NCBI RefSeq assembly: GCF_014651515.1
Contig: NZ_BMXA01000004.1
Location: forward strand, 211,699 to 275,698
Direction: 5' to 3'
DNA: 64,000 nt
Origin: Arenicella chitinivorans
GTDB lineage: Bacteria; Pseudomonadota; Gammaproteobacteria; Arenicellales; Arenicellaceae
Below the pieces are notes generated by a model. It searched no databases and had not been told where the DNA came from. It was given only the letters and a program-made list of their open reading frames with translations. Made by a program: the position numbers and the translations under genes. Below are positions 20,045 to 29,744 of the stretch, piece after piece. The first letter of the stretch is position 1; every line of letters begins with the position of its first letter.

Positions 20045-21664
20045 ATGAATAGACGACAATTCTTACAGTCTGCGTTTTACTCCGGATTAATCTATGGAAC
20101 GGGCGCACTGCCTACGTTGGTAAATGAAGCACGTGCTGGGTTTGAACCGTTACAAAACCGCCTGCTGGTAAACTTATTTCTGGACGGTGGTCCTGATATG
20201 CGGCATTTGATTGTGCCGGCGTTTGACAGTAATCCAAATAGTTTTGGTTACCAATATTGGAGTAATCGGTGGCGGGCACATGATGTTGCCAATAATGCGA
20301 CCGCTTGGCAACAACGTTGGAACGATGATTACTACCCTATCACCGTTGGTGGAAATAATTGGAATGGCCAACAAAACCCAGGTGGGCTCAACACGGGAAC
20401 GACCTTTGGTATTTGGCGGCACGCAGGTTGGTTGATTGATATGTTCCGTGCCGGGAATGTGGCCTTAGTATGTAATGCTGTTGGTGGTACCAATCGAGCG
20501 CACGACTTATCGACGCTACAAATGCACCAAGGAAACGTACTATCTGGTTTGAACAATGCCGATAGATCAGGTTGGGGTGGTCGCTTAGCGCGCTCAGCTG
20601 GGGGGAATGCAATCTCAGTAACCAATAGCCCGCGAGCGTTTTGTTTTGGTCCGGTCGGTGATGCACCGAATTACAACCCGAACGCGATCGACAATCGCGA
20701 TTTAATTGCGGTACAAAACTCGCGAGAAATGGGTCTAAATGTACAAGATTTGACAGAGAATCAAATCTATCGACCACAGCATAGAATGGCCCGAGCACTG
20801 AGGAGTTATTATGCAGGTAGCAGGACCGAGCAAGTTAGTCAGGCATATCAAAAATTTATGGACCATGAGCTGAAGGTGCGACAGTTTGGTGAGTTGATAC
20901 GAGAGCGTTTGAGTGACTTGCCAGAGCCACCACTGATTGAAGCATTGCATCGAGCAATCAGTATTAACGGTCAGCCAGTGAATCCGGACAGTAGCAACGA
21001 TGCGCGGCGCGTATTACGCAATGGTTATGGTTTTGGACGGCAAATACGAAACCTGTATGACGTCTGTGCTGCCAATGATTTGCTTGATGTACGCACTGTG
21101 TCGATGGATTACGGTGGCTGGGACAGCCATGGTGACCAACGCCGCGAAGCTAACAACCCAGATATCAACGATCCGAACGTGTATCGCGGCATCGAAAGTG
21201 GGTTTAAAGATATTTTCGGTGGGCAGTTCGCGGGTGGTGTTCAGCCATTTGACGACACCCAATTGCATGGGGGGTTCTCTGCACTGTGGGCATCACTAAA
21301 TTCGGTTGATCGAAACAAAATTGTGCTGACCATAGCAGGCGAATTTGGCCGCCAGATCCGAGACAATGGCGATGGCGGCACGGACCATGGAAAAGGCAAT
21401 ATCATGTTTGTAATCGGTGATAACGTTCGCGGTGGTATTTACGGCGAACTGTTTCCAGACGCCGAAGTCGATAAGTATGCAGACACTTCTCTGAGGACAC
21501 CGGATATTGATCCGCGGACCAGTATAGATCCGATCTTTTCACGCGTGTGTGATTGGGTGTCGCCGAATTCTGGTTCTATTGTGTTCCCAAGAATGGCACC
21601 AGGTTACAGTGGCGAACAAGCGATAATCGAATCGGCAGGCATGTTCAATAGTTTGTTCATTTAA
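20045..21664 (+). CDS. DUF1501-family protein with twin-arginine-like leader
   Basis: DUF1501 proteins are sulfatase/alkaline-phosphatase-fold exported proteins of unknown function. The start MNRRQFLQSAFYSG resembles a twin-arginine signal, consistent with a folded, perhaps metal-bound, periplasmic protein. Family segments include LFLDGGPDMRHLI, DYGGWDSHGDQR and AGEFGRQIRDNG, followed by GTDHGKGN. A GGAGAA Shine-Dalgarno sequence lies at the end of the DUF1800 gene. The DUF1800-DUF1501 coupling and a third tightly spaced gene suggest one functional unit. Confidence 0.85.
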   Translation: MNRRQFLQSAFYSGLIYGTGALPTLVNEARAGFEPLQNRLLVNLFLDGGPDMRHLIVPAFDSNPNSFGYQYWSNRWRAHDVANNATAWQQRWNDDYYPITVGGNNWNGQQNPGGLNTGTTFGIWRHAGWLIDMFRAGNVALVCNAVGGTNRAHDLSTLQMHQGNVLSGLNNADRSGWGGRLARSAGGNAISVTNSPRAFCFGPVGDAPNYNPNAIDNRDLIAVQNSREMGLNVQDLTENQIYRPQHRMARALRSYYAGSRTEQVSQAYQKFMDHELKVRQFGELIRERLSDLPEPPLIEALHRAISINGQPVNPDSSNDARRVLRNGYGFGRQIRNLYDVCAANDLLDVRTVSMDYGGWDSHGDQRREANNPDINDPNVYRGIESGFKDIFGGQFAGGVQPFDDTQLHGGFSALWASLNSVDRNKIVLTIAGEFGRQIRDNGDGGTDHGKGNIMFVIGDNVRGGIYGELFPDAEVDKYADTSLRTPDIDPRTSIDPIFSRVCDWVSPNSGSIVFPRMAPGYSGEQAIIESAGMFNSLFI

Positions 21665-21668
21665 TACT

Positions 21669-23492
21669 ATGTTGCAATTTCGGGGTTTGGCAGTAAGACT
21701 GCTGTTCTTCTCGCTGCTGTCGATCGTATTAAGTCAAGTTGCGTTAGCGCGGGACGAGTATCGTGGTTGGTGGCAGGAAGAATACGGCGCGCAGTCTACG
21801 TCGGGCGACGCGGTGTGTCAGTTGTGTCATGAGCGAGGTGGGGGTGGTAATGGGTGGAACCGGTATGGTTGGTTGGTTCGATCCCTCTACCTTTCAAACT
21901 CAGATATCACTGACATTGAACAGCGTTTGAAACAAAGTTTGTCCGATGTCGAAAACTTTGCCACCGACCCGAATGATGCCGGAAGCCCGACATTTCTGCA
22001 GGAGATCCAGGCGAATGCACAACCTGGTTGGCGTCAAACTGACAATAACCGTATTCGCTACGTTGACGATCCCGATAAATTCATCGGTCCACCGGCATCG
22101 TTGCCGTGTGCGTTATTGGTCGATGCCGGCGATAGCGAGCTTACCTGCTCCACGCGCAACCCGATTCCGACATCCATCCCCGCCGGCGCAACGGTGAAAT
22201 TAACCACCGTGGCCACCGGCTTTACCGCCCCCGTTTCTGCGCTGTCTGCGCCCGGCGAGCCTGAATCAATTTACGTGGTGGAGCAGGGTGGTCAAATTTG
22301 GCGAGTCAATCTGAGGACCGGCGAGAAACGGCTTTTTCTGGATTTCAGTAACAAACTCGTGGCTAACTATGGGAATCCTATACCAAGTTTTCCTGGCTAT
22401 GACGAGCGTGGTTTACTTGGGTTCGTGTTTCACCCGGATTACGCAACCAACGGCAAAGTGATCACCTATATTTCAGAGGATTTTCAAACTGGGCGTGCAC
22501 ATTTTTCAACCATGCCGCCCGGACAGGACCCTGATCACCAGTCGGTGGTTACGGAGTGGGTAGTGCTCAACCCGTTGTCGCCGACGCCAAGTGCGTCTAA
22601 CGAACGTATTTTGATGGTGGTTGATCAACCGCAATTCAATCACAATGGTGGCATGCTGGCCTTCGGACCCGATGGGTATCTCTACATTGCTTTGGGTGAT
22701 GGTGGTCTGCGCAATGATGAAGGCGTAGGGCATAGTAGCGATGGGAATGGCCAAGACATTGACACGATCCTGGGGAGCATTGTACGTATTCATAGCGATG
22801 CCGTGGCACCGATCAACGGACGGTATGGTGTGCCGACCGATAATCCGTTTTTTGGCAGCAGCGGTTTGCATGAAGTTTATGTGTACGGTCTCCGTAACCC
22901 GTACCGGTTCTCTGTAGAAACTAGGGGGTCAAATGATTTTGATTTGTATATTGGTGACGTCGGTCAAGATGCAATTGAGGAAGTCAATCGTGTTTCCTCC
23001 AACAACCCAGGCGTCAATTTAGGCTGGAACCATAAGGAAGGCAGCTTTTATTTCTCGGTGATTGACGGCACCACATACGTGTCGCCAACGCCACCATTTG
23101 GCGTGAATCTGCCGCCGATGCAAGATCCGATTGTGGAGTATGACCACGAAGAAGGGATATCCGTCATAGGAGGTTATGTCTATCGCGGCTCGGCAGTTTC
23201 AGCGCTTCAAGGTCATTATGTTTTTGCTGACTGGGGCCGAGGGTTTGCTAACAACGGGCGCTTGTTTATGATCGCCGGGAATAATCAACTTCGAGAAATA
23301 CGTGTTACGAACGGTGTGTCGATGCACATTACCGGGTTTGGGAAAGACGCTAACCAGGAATTGTATGTGGTAGGAAGCCCAGACTTTGTGGTGTCCGCCA
23401 ACACGGGACTATTACAGCGTGTGGAGCCAGAAGACGACATGTGCTTGCCTATTAAGACACGACGCGAAACATTGGCGTTAATTTGTCTATAA
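21669..23492 (+). CDS. Exported PQQ-type sugar dehydrogenase-like propeller with c-haem motif
   Basis: A signal peptide (about 1-27) is followed by a short domain with a CQLCH haem-binding motif (Cys50, Cys53, His54). A six-bladed glucose/sorbosone dehydrogenase-like propeller follows from about residue 170. Propeller motifs include DERGLLGFVFHPDY, NHNGGMLAFGPDGYLYIALGDGG, YGLRNPYRFS, YIGDVGQDAIEEVN and GWNHKEG. Known family members oxidise aldoses using PQQ; the fused c-haem would allow direct electron transfer. It starts 4 bp after the DUF1501 stop. Substrate, and whether PQQ is bound, are not determined from sequence. Confidence 0.82.
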   Translation: MLQFRGLAVRLLFFSLLSIVLSQVALARDEYRGWWQEEYGAQSTSGDAVCQLCHERGGGGNGWNRYGWLVRSLYLSNSDITDIEQRLKQSLSDVENFATDPNDAGSPTFLQEIQANAQPGWRQTDNNRIRYVDDPDKFIGPPASLPCALLVDAGDSELTCSTRNPIPTSIPAGATVKLTTVATGFTAPVSALSAPGEPESIYVVEQGGQIWRVNLRTGEKRLFLDFSNKLVANYGNPIPSFPGYDERGLLGFVFHPDYATNGKVITYISEDFQTGRAHFSTMPPGQDPDHQSVVTEWVVLNPLSPTPSASNERILMVVDQPQFNHNGGMLAFGPDGYLYIALGDGGLRNDEGVGHSSDGNGQDIDTILGSIVRIHSDAVAPINGRYGVPTDNPFFGSSGLHEVYVYGLRNPYRFSVETRGSNDFDLYIGDVGQDAIEEVNRVSSNNPGVNLGWNHKEGSFYFSVIDGTTYVSPTPPFGVNLPPMQDPIVEYDHEEGISVIGGYVYRGSAVSALQGHYVFADWGRGFANNGRLFMIAGNNQLREIRVTNGVSMHITGFGKDANQELYVVGSPDFVVSANTGLLQRVEPEDDMCLPIKTRRETLALICL

Positions 23493-23554
23493 ACTGGGTT
23501 TGTAGTTCCGTGGCAGGTAGTCGATAATTCGTCTTCTGAAGTAAGGAGGTCAGC

Positions 23555-24310
23555 ATGACATCAAAAACAGCGTTTATTACCGGTGCCTCAGTCGGTATTG
23601 GTCGAGCTACGGCAAATGTGCTCGCGGACCAAGGGTATCAACTTGTATTATTGGCGCGCCGAGCAGAGAAGCTCGATGCATTGGCTGCTCAATTATCGAC
23701 GCCGGTCCACATAATTGCCTGCGACATCAATGATCATGCCGCCGTCGATGCCGCGTTGCACAGCATGCCGGAAATATTTCGTAATCCAGATGTTTTGGTC
23801 AACAATGCAGGACTCGCCTTGGGGATCAAGCCTGCCGATCAGACAGACTGGTTGGACTGGCAAACCATGATCCAAACTAATTGTCTTTCGTTAGCCTACC
23901 TGACACGGAAAATCCTGCCATCAATGGTTGAACGTAATCAGGGACATATCATTAATCTCGGTTCGATTGCAGGACGTTACCCTTATCAGGGTGGGAATGT
24001 GTATGGCGCGACCAAGGCGTTCGTAGAGCAGTTTTCCCGTAATCTGCGCACCGATGTTTTGGGTAAACAAATACGCGTGACGAACCTGTCGCCAGGCATT
24101 ATCGGTAACACAGAGTTTTCATTGGTGCGCTTGCATGGTGATGAGTCTGCGGCCAACGCGGTGTATGACTCGTGCCAAGCGTTAACGCCAGAAGACATCG
24201 CTGAATGCATTCGTTGGGCTGTGACGCTTCCGGCTCACGTGAATATCAATGAAATTGAAGTCATGCCGACATGTCAGGCCGCTGGTGGCCTTGCGATAGC
24301 CAGAGACTAG
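23555..24310 (+). CDS. SDR-family NADP-dependent oxidoreductase (YdfG-like)
   Basis: This classical short-chain dehydrogenase has the cofactor motif TGASVGIGRA near residue 9, NNAG near 86, catalytic Ser in NLGSIAGRYP and the YGATK catalytic dyad about residue 150. The sequence resembles YdfG, which oxidises L-allo-threonine and related 3-hydroxy acids. A strong AAGGAGG lies before the ATG. The stop codon overlaps the end of a convergent small gene by 3 bases. Confidence 0.88.
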   Translation: MTSKTAFITGASVGIGRATANVLADQGYQLVLLARRAEKLDALAAQLSTPVHIIACDINDHAAVDAALHSMPEIFRNPDVLVNNAGLALGIKPADQTDWLDWQTMIQTNCLSLAYLTRKILPSMVERNQGHIINLGSIAGRYPYQGGNVYGATKAFVEQFSRNLRTDVLGKQIRVTNLSPGIIGNTEFSLVRLHGDESAANAVYDSCQALTPEDIAECIRWAVTLPAHVNINEIEVMPTCQAAGGLAIARD

Positions 24311-24432
24311 TTGTCGGAATCGGTGTCTTGGTCTGCGTTTTTGGCGGTCTTGATGACCAGATACACGATGTAAGCCGGGAACGCAAAGACAAACAGTACG
24401 ATGGCTATTTTTAACAGTGTGTTGAGATCCAT
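24307..24432 (-). CDS. 41-residue single-span membrane protein
   Basis: The short frame starts with MDLNTLLKIAIVL, has one hydrophobic helix (about residues 5-27), a Lys and an acidic tail. It lies 9 bp downstream of the thioredoxin-like gene at the end of the sulfite reductase operon, and its stop overlaps the stop of the convergent SDR gene. Hydrophobic-then-charged composition and operon position support a real gene; no function is recognisable. Confidence 0.6.
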   Translation of the reverse strand: MDLNTLLKIAIVLFVFAFPAYIVYLVIKTAKNADQDTDSDN

Positions 24433-24441
24433 CAGGGCCGA

Positions 24442-24747
24442 TTACAACGCGATCTTTTCACTGCTACCAACACCCTGACTGGCCATGAACTTCTTGAATT
24501 TGAAGTAAATATCGAACACTTCCACCTGTCCGTCGTCGTGCTCCACCAGGAAGAACGGGGCTCTGGTAACGTCGTGTTTACGCGCCAAACGAGCACCTTC
24601 TGAATCCGCGTCACGTTCATCGGCAATGGCGATTTGGTCTATCGAATCGATGAGTGCTTCGGACTCCAGGCGGGTCGAAACCTCTAGACATTTTTTACAT
24701 AGCTCACCATTGGCAAGTATTTTTTTGACAAACGTAATATGTGGCAT
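24442..24747 (-). CDS. Thioredoxin-like (glutaredoxin-type) protein with CxxC
   Basis: The 101-residue protein has a thioredoxin-like outline: an N-terminal strand, ELCKKCLEV with a CxxC-type redox pair near residues 17-20, and RAPFFLVE with the cis-Pro position near 63. It probably accepts or donates electrons by thiol exchange. Position downstream of cysI and DUF934 suggests a role in sulfate or sulfite reduction, for example as a reductant, but this is inference. Confidence 0.7.
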   Translation of the reverse strand: MPHITFVKKILANGELCKKCLEVSTRLESEALIDSIDQIAIADERDADSEGARLARKHDVTRAPFFLVEHDDGQVEVFDIYFKFKKFMASQGVGSSEKIAL

Positions 24748-24794
24748 AGTCAGTATATTGGGGTTGAGTGCTCGAAATACAAGCGTCTCTCAGA

Positions 24795-25373
24795 TCAGTG
24801 AATAGCGCGCCGACGCGAAAAAATTAGGCGGCCTTGATCAGCGGAAGGCTGGTAGACTTCGCTAAATTCGTTGAATGCGCGTAGGGCGGTTTCCAAGCTT
24901 TCGCCATCCGGTAACTCAAACGCATCGAAGCCAACACGAGATAGAAACCCAAGTTGATCAAACTTCACATCCCCAATAGCGCGAATTTCACCCTTGAATC
25001 CAAAACGTGTACGCAGTTTATAGGCGTGTGAATACGATCGTCCATCAGCATGACTAACAAAGGGTAGAACAATGATATCTATGTCGTTCAGTTGCTCGGC
25101 TATGTCCTCTGGAGCTTCGTCAGCTGCAAGCTGTACGGCGACTGGTTTGCCACGCGCGACTATTGCCTCGCTGTGATCTAACCACAGGTTTAATGGCACG
25201 CTGACCGCCTGAGATGGCAGGTCGTCGACTGTTAAGGTATCGGTCTCAGCCACATGCAGCATGGTGGCGTCAACAATCGTTCGATTAACGATGGCTTTGG
25301 TAGACTGAACACTATTTTGAATTCGGTCTGGAGTAGCCTTCGGTCGAGCTTTAAGATTTCGATTTGCCGTCAT
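24795..25373 (-). CDS. DUF934-family protein linked to CysI
   Basis: DUF934 proteins are almost always encoded next to a CysI-type sulfite reductase and are thought to assist assimilatory sulfate reduction; the mechanism is unknown. The 192-residue product includes family segments DIDIIVLPFVSHADGRSYSHA and FKGEIRAIGDVKFDQLGFLSRVGFD. Its start overlaps the cysI stop by 4 bases, indicating translational coupling. Confidence 0.88.
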   Translation of the reverse strand: MTANRNLKARPKATPDRIQNSVQSTKAIVNRTIVDATMLHVAETDTLTVDDLPSQAVSVPLNLWLDHSEAIVARGKPVAVQLAADEAPEDIAEQLNDIDIIVLPFVSHADGRSYSHAYKLRTRFGFKGEIRAIGDVKFDQLGFLSRVGFDAFELPDGESLETALRAFNEFSEVYQPSADQGRLIFSRRRAIH

Positions 25374-27031
25374 GACGCTTGCTCCGCATAGACTTGCTCT
25401 TTAAATGGTTCCACACCAACGCGACGAAAAGTGTCGAGTAAGCGTTCGTCACTTTGGCGTTGGTGCTTGTATACCGTCAAAATGTCGACCACAGCATCGC
25501 CAACTTTGTCTTTGGCAATGGCCGGGCCTAATCGCGTACCCAGTTCAGCTTGATTGCTGGCATCGCCGCCAAGCGTCAATTGGTACCATTCTTCGCCTTT
25601 TTTATCGACGCCTAAAATACCTATATGGCCAACATGGTGGTGTCCACAGGCATTCATACAGCCTGACATTTTCAGCTTCACTTCACCAATGTCGTAAAGC
25701 TCGTTGAAGTCGGTAAACTTTTCATTGATTTGTTTCGCAATAGAAATGGAGCTGGCGTTAGCGAGTGAACAAAAGTCGAGGCCAGGGCAGCAGATCATAT
25801 CATTGACAGAACCAATATTCGGGGTCGCCAGTCTAACGGCGTCCAGTGCCTTCCAGACATCCAATAAGTCTTGTTGCCGAACATCGGCTAACACCAAGTT
25901 TTGTTCGTGAGTCGTGCGAATTTCACCAAATGCATACTGGTCAGCGATATCCGCGATGGCGTCCATTTGAGCATCGGTCGCATCACCGGGGGCCACGCCG
26001 TGTTCTTTCAATGACACATTTACAATGCGGTACCCGGCTTGTTTGTGCGCAGACGTATTGTGTTCATACCAGGCGTTGAAGCGAGTATCAAGTGCGCGCC
26101 ATTTCTCGAGTCGTGCGTCGCCGTCGTTCAGAGTCTCATAAGTTGGGAGCGGAAAGAACGCTTGCATTGTTTCGAAATCGACCTCGTGTAGCTTAAGCGC
26201 CTGGTCCTTAAAGTGTGCCCATTCGGCCTCCACTTGAGTACGGAACTCTTCGATGCCCAAGGCGTTTACCAGGATCTTGATGCGCGCTTTGTATTTATTA
26301 TCACGACGACCGTGCAGGTTATAAACTCGAAGAATCGCTTCACAGTAGGACAAGATGTCTTCACGCGGCAGAAATTCCTTAATCACCTTGCCAATAACCG
26401 GCGTGCGTCCTAGACCACCGCCAACGTAAACGCGAAAGCCAATTTCTTGTTGTGAATTCTTAATCACTTCCAAGCCAATGTCATGAAACTGCACCGCAGC
26501 GCGATCATTGGTTGCGCCAGTGACCGCAATCTTGAACTTGCGTGGCAACCAGTAGAATTCGGGATGCAGGGTCGACCATTGCCGAATAATTTCACAGTAG
26601 GGCCGCGGGTCGATAATTTCATCGGGCGCCACACCGGCATACTGATCGGATGAAATATTGCGAATGCAATTACCGCTGGTCTGAATCGCGTGCATTTCAA
26701 CTTCGGCTAAATCAGCAAGAATATCCGGCACGTCCGCAAGTTCTGGCCAGTTATACTGAATGTTTTGACGCGTAGTAAAATGACCATAACCCTTGTCGTA
26801 TTTACGAGCAATATGCGCCAAAGTGCGCATTTGGCCGGAATTCAGCATGCCGTACGGGATTGAGACGCGAAGCATATGTGCATGTATCTGCATGTACAGA
26901 CCGTTACGCAGACGCAATGGTTGCAGATCCGCAGCACTTAGTTCGCCCGCCAAGTGGCGCTGCACTTGATCGCGGAACTGGGCGACTCGTTCGTTGACGA
27001 TGGTTTTGTCGATGGAATCGTATTGATACAT
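25370..27031 (-). CDS. cysI: Assimilatory sulfite reductase, haemoprotein subunit
   Basis: CysI reduces sulfite to sulfide with a sirohaem and [4Fe-4S] cluster. The nitrite/sulfite reductase signatures are intact: HFTTRQNIQYNW, MHAIQTSGNCIRN, and cluster Cys residues in CCPGLDFCS and SGCMNACGHHHVGHIG. The start at 27031 (MYQYDSIDKTIVNERV) is preferred because this N-terminus aligns with pseudomonad-type CysI. A GTG at 27079 would add 16 residues. The operon continues with DUF934, a thioredoxin-like protein and a small membrane protein. A separate flavoprotein (CysJ) is not present here, so the electron donor is unclear. Confidence 0.94.
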   Translation of the reverse strand: MYQYDSIDKTIVNERVAQFRDQVQRHLAGELSAADLQPLRLRNGLYMQIHAHMLRVSIPYGMLNSGQMRTLAHIARKYDKGYGHFTTRQNIQYNWPELADVPDILADLAEVEMHAIQTSGNCIRNISSDQYAGVAPDEIIDPRPYCEIIRQWSTLHPEFYWLPRKFKIAVTGATNDRAAVQFHDIGLEVIKNSQQEIGFRVYVGGGLGRTPVIGKVIKEFLPREDILSYCEAILRVYNLHGRRDNKYKARIKILVNALGIEEFRTQVEAEWAHFKDQALKLHEVDFETMQAFFPLPTYETLNDGDARLEKWRALDTRFNAWYEHNTSAHKQAGYRIVNVSLKEHGVAPGDATDAQMDAIADIADQYAFGEIRTTHEQNLVLADVRQQDLLDVWKALDAVRLATPNIGSVNDMICCPGLDFCSLANASSISIAKQINEKFTDFNELYDIGEVKLKMSGCMNACGHHHVGHIGILGVDKKGEEWYQLTLGGDASNQAELGTRLGPAIAKDKVGDAVVDILTVYKHQRQSDERLLDTFRRVGVEPFKEQVYAEQAS

Positions 27032-27065
27032 GTGAATAGGTCTGCCTAGCAGCTGTATTGGGTCA

Positions 27066-27155
27066 TTAGTGTATGACACTGGTCGCGGAAATATACCGCT
27101 GGCCGTTTAGAAAAAAAAGTAATAACGATTTATATTTATATAAGATCCAGTTCAA
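27066..27155 (-). CDS. Possible 29-residue leader peptide upstream of cysI
   Basis: A short frame begins with TTG and is preceded by a strong AAGGAGG at about 6 bases. It encodes a basic then hydrophobic peptide (NWILYKYKSLLLFF) and ends 34 bases before the preferred cysI start. The strong ribosome-binding site without another gene to serve is the main support. It could be an upstream regulatory ORF or chance. Confidence 0.35.
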   Translation of the reverse strand: MNWILYKYKSLLLFFLNGQRYISATSVIH

Positions 27156-27287
27156 ATGCGTCCTCCTTAAACACAATAAAGTTAGTCGCTTCACAATAGA
27201 AAATGCCGATTTTGCAGCAGTTAGTGTCACAGACCCGCTGTCACCACTCACCTATACTGAGTACAAACCCGTTGCTGAGTAACTGTT

Positions 27288-28358
27288 GTGAGTGCACTGA
27301 CCGCTGAATCCGAGACCAAGAAAGAATTGGTCTATCCATTCAAAAAATTTTGGAGCCCCGAGCCTGGTGAGCTGTATGAAGTCGCTGAGGGCGTATTTTG
27401 GTTGCGTATGCCGCTGCCGATTGCCTTGGACCATATTAACCTTTGGTTGTTGCGAGATGGTGATGACTGGACGATTGTGGATACCGGCTACGACGCTGAG
27501 AGCTGCAAAGCGGTTTGGCATGCTGTGTTTGAGCAGGTGATCAATCCGACCCGAGTAACGCGGATCGTAGTCACGCACTTCCACCCAGATCACATTGGGT
27601 TGGCAGCTTGGTTATCTCAGCGCTGTGACTGTCGAATTTACATCACACAGGGAGAGTTGGGTCTGTATCGGAAAATTCATTCCCGACAACAGTCACGTGT
27701 ACGCGATATGGTGCACGCTTACTTGCAGGAGTTGGGGTTTGATGCGACAGCAACTGATACTTATGTTCCGTTCTTTTTAAGCGATCCAAAACCGGTGAAC
27801 GAGCGCGTTCAGCCGAGCCAATGTGAGATACTGCAAGAGCATGATGAGTTGCAGATCAATGGTCAGGTCTGGCGCGTGATTTGTGGCAATGGCCATTCCC
27901 CTGAACATGCGTGCTTGTACAATGCAGATCAAAACCTGTTGATTGCCGGCGATCAAGCGATTCCACGTATTTCATCGAACGTCAGCGTCTACCCGGCCAA
28001 TCGCCACGCGGATCCATTGGGAGACTGGATTTCGTCGTGTGAAAAATTGCGGGACACTGTCCCGGCAGAGACTGTCATTCTGCCATCACACCAAGAGCCA
28101 TTCATTGGTATCCAGACGAGAATGCAACAGCTGATTAATGACCACCTAAGTCAATTAAATCAACTTCGGCTGGCGGTACAGGCGCCAATCTCAGCTGTTC
28201 AGGCCCGAAATATTTTGTTTGCGCGTAAGTTGAACGTGGTCGATACGCTTCTGGCGACTGGCGAAACGCTGGCACACTTGAACTATTTGCTGCATCGCCG
28301 AGAGATCGCGGCTAAAACTGGTGCCGATGGTGTGATGTTATATTATCAGCGTCGTTGA
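27288..28358 (+). CDS. MBL-fold metallo-hydrolase
   Basis: This 356-residue metallo-beta-lactamase-fold hydrolase has the metal motif THFHPDHIG near residue 98, later ligands in CGNGHSPEHACLY and IAGDQAIPR, and LPSHQEPF before a C-terminal helical region. The family includes glyoxalase II-type thioesterases and many uncharacterised hydrolases; the C-terminal helical part resembles proteins that position an acyl-thioester, but this is inference. The start is a GTG. It is divergent from cysI. Confidence 0.85.
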   Translation: MSALTAESETKKELVYPFKKFWSPEPGELYEVAEGVFWLRMPLPIALDHINLWLLRDGDDWTIVDTGYDAESCKAVWHAVFEQVINPTRVTRIVVTHFHPDHIGLAAWLSQRCDCRIYITQGELGLYRKIHSRQQSRVRDMVHAYLQELGFDATATDTYVPFFLSDPKPVNERVQPSQCEILQEHDELQINGQVWRVICGNGHSPEHACLYNADQNLLIAGDQAIPRISSNVSVYPANRHADPLGDWISSCEKLRDTVPAETVILPSHQEPFIGIQTRMQQLINDHLSQLNQLRLAVQAPISAVQARNILFARKLNVVDTLLATGETLAHLNYLLHRREIAAKTGADGVMLYYQRR

Positions 28359-28452
28359 TCCGCGCTTCATAATTTGCAGCAGCCGTTATGACGCGATTGA
28401 TCATCAATCCCCACGGAAACAGGCTTGAGTACAGAGTACCGGTGTGGATTTT

Positions 28453-29658
28453 TTAACGTCTAAATTGTGGTAACGTCAACCGCTCAAATCGTTTTTGTCG
28501 ATCTTCAGCTTGTTGTTTGACTGCCGCGAGTACCAGATCGACCTTGTTGGCATAGCGGCCGCGCTCAGACGGCGTCAGCGAGATATTGTGTGCTTTTTCA
28601 AGATCACGTAACGCGGCGATGTATTTTCTTTCGACCTGATAGATACGGCTGCGAAGTTCATAAAACTGGGGGTCTTTGTCGTGCAGTTTTATGGCGCGTT
28701 TAACGGCTTTAGCAGCGGTACCAAAGTCGCGCTGGTCGAACGCTTTTTGCGCGGTGTAAAAATGTAAATACGGATTTTTATTGCGAACTCGCGAAGCCAG
28801 CTTTTGGAATCGATCCGCGGCTTGAAGTTTGCCTTGTCCTCGATACAACCGCTCCAAATTGCTGGCGGCAAGACTTTCCCGCGGGTTCAATTGGTGGGCA
28901 TATAGATAGCCCTGCTCGGCTTTATTAACTTGGCCTGTGCGTCGCAGCGCGGCTGACAGGTTGATCCAAAGATCCGGGTTCTTGGCATCGACCGAGACCG
29001 CGAGTTTAAGGTAGTGTAACGCCGTATCGTAGTCTTCCTGCTGCATAAATTGGACGCCCAGGTTGCTGAAAAGTAATGCCGCCGCCGAGCGTTTGTTAAT
29101 AAACCGCTGTGGAAAACCAGCACGATATTCTTGAATCGCAAGGTCAAATACCTGAGTGTATCGATCTGAGCGATACATCGCATTAACGTGTCGGTAATAT
29201 ACTAGACCACGATCTTCGTTTTCGCCCCAAAGATCGGGGATATCCACTTCATTCGCATTGAGCGTAATGCCGATCTCATCGGCTAATTGAATAAGCATAA
29301 GTGTGAAGCTTAAGCAGTTCCCCTCATTACGATAAAACGCTTCAATCGGTGCATAGTTGGCCTCCATGTTGTATTGCATGTTTTTGCCGTCTTCGTCGAT
29401 TAACCATTGCGCCATCTTTCGCAGCGCGCGAAGCTTGGGTAGTTTTCCAAACCGAGCGACCACTGTGGCGCGCATTTCCGGAGTGACTTGATACAGGTTC
29501 TCTACACTGTCTAAGTGATCAGGGCCAAGGCGTGTCTCGTAATTGATAACCTCCTGCATCCAGTCATATTTCACCGCCGTAACTGGTTGACTGGCACAGG
29601 CGCTGAGTAGCAGTAATATCAACACTGACCCGAGGACTTCCAACCGAATAGTCTTCAT
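28453..29658 (-). CDS. Lipoprotein with transglutaminase-like domain and TPR repeats
   Basis: The 401-residue product has a lipoprotein signal with lipobox LSAC (Cys near residue 21). A transglutaminase-like region around 95-165 contains NEGNCLSFTLML and YYRHVNAMY, giving the Cys-His pair of that fold. From about 190 there are TPR-like helical repeats (GVQFMQQEDYDTALHYLKLA, then NLSAALRRTGQVNKAEQGYL). It is likely a periplasm-facing lipoprotein acting in protein interactions. A catalytic role is uncertain. Confidence 0.82.
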   Translation of the reverse strand: MKTIRLEVLGSVLILLLLSACASQPVTAVKYDWMQEVINYETRLGPDHLDSVENLYQVTPEMRATVVARFGKLPKLRALRKMAQWLIDEDGKNMQYNMEANYAPIEAFYRNEGNCLSFTLMLIQLADEIGITLNANEVDIPDLWGENEDRGLVYYRHVNAMYRSDRYTQVFDLAIQEYRAGFPQRFINKRSAAALLFSNLGVQFMQQEDYDTALHYLKLAVSVDAKNPDLWINLSAALRRTGQVNKAEQGYLYAHQLNPRESLAASNLERLYRGQGKLQAADRFQKLASRVRNKNPYLHFYTAQKAFDQRDFGTAAKAVKRAIKLHDKDPQFYELRSRIYQVERKYIAALRDLEKAHNISLTPSERGRYANKVDLVLAAVKQQAEDRQKRFERLTLPQFRR

Positions 29659-29744
29659 TGTGCTTAAAACTCCTTCTTGCTATTTCTAACAACTATAGAA
29701 AAGATTCGCCTCAGCGTCTTTCTTTTTGCGTACATTAATGGCAA

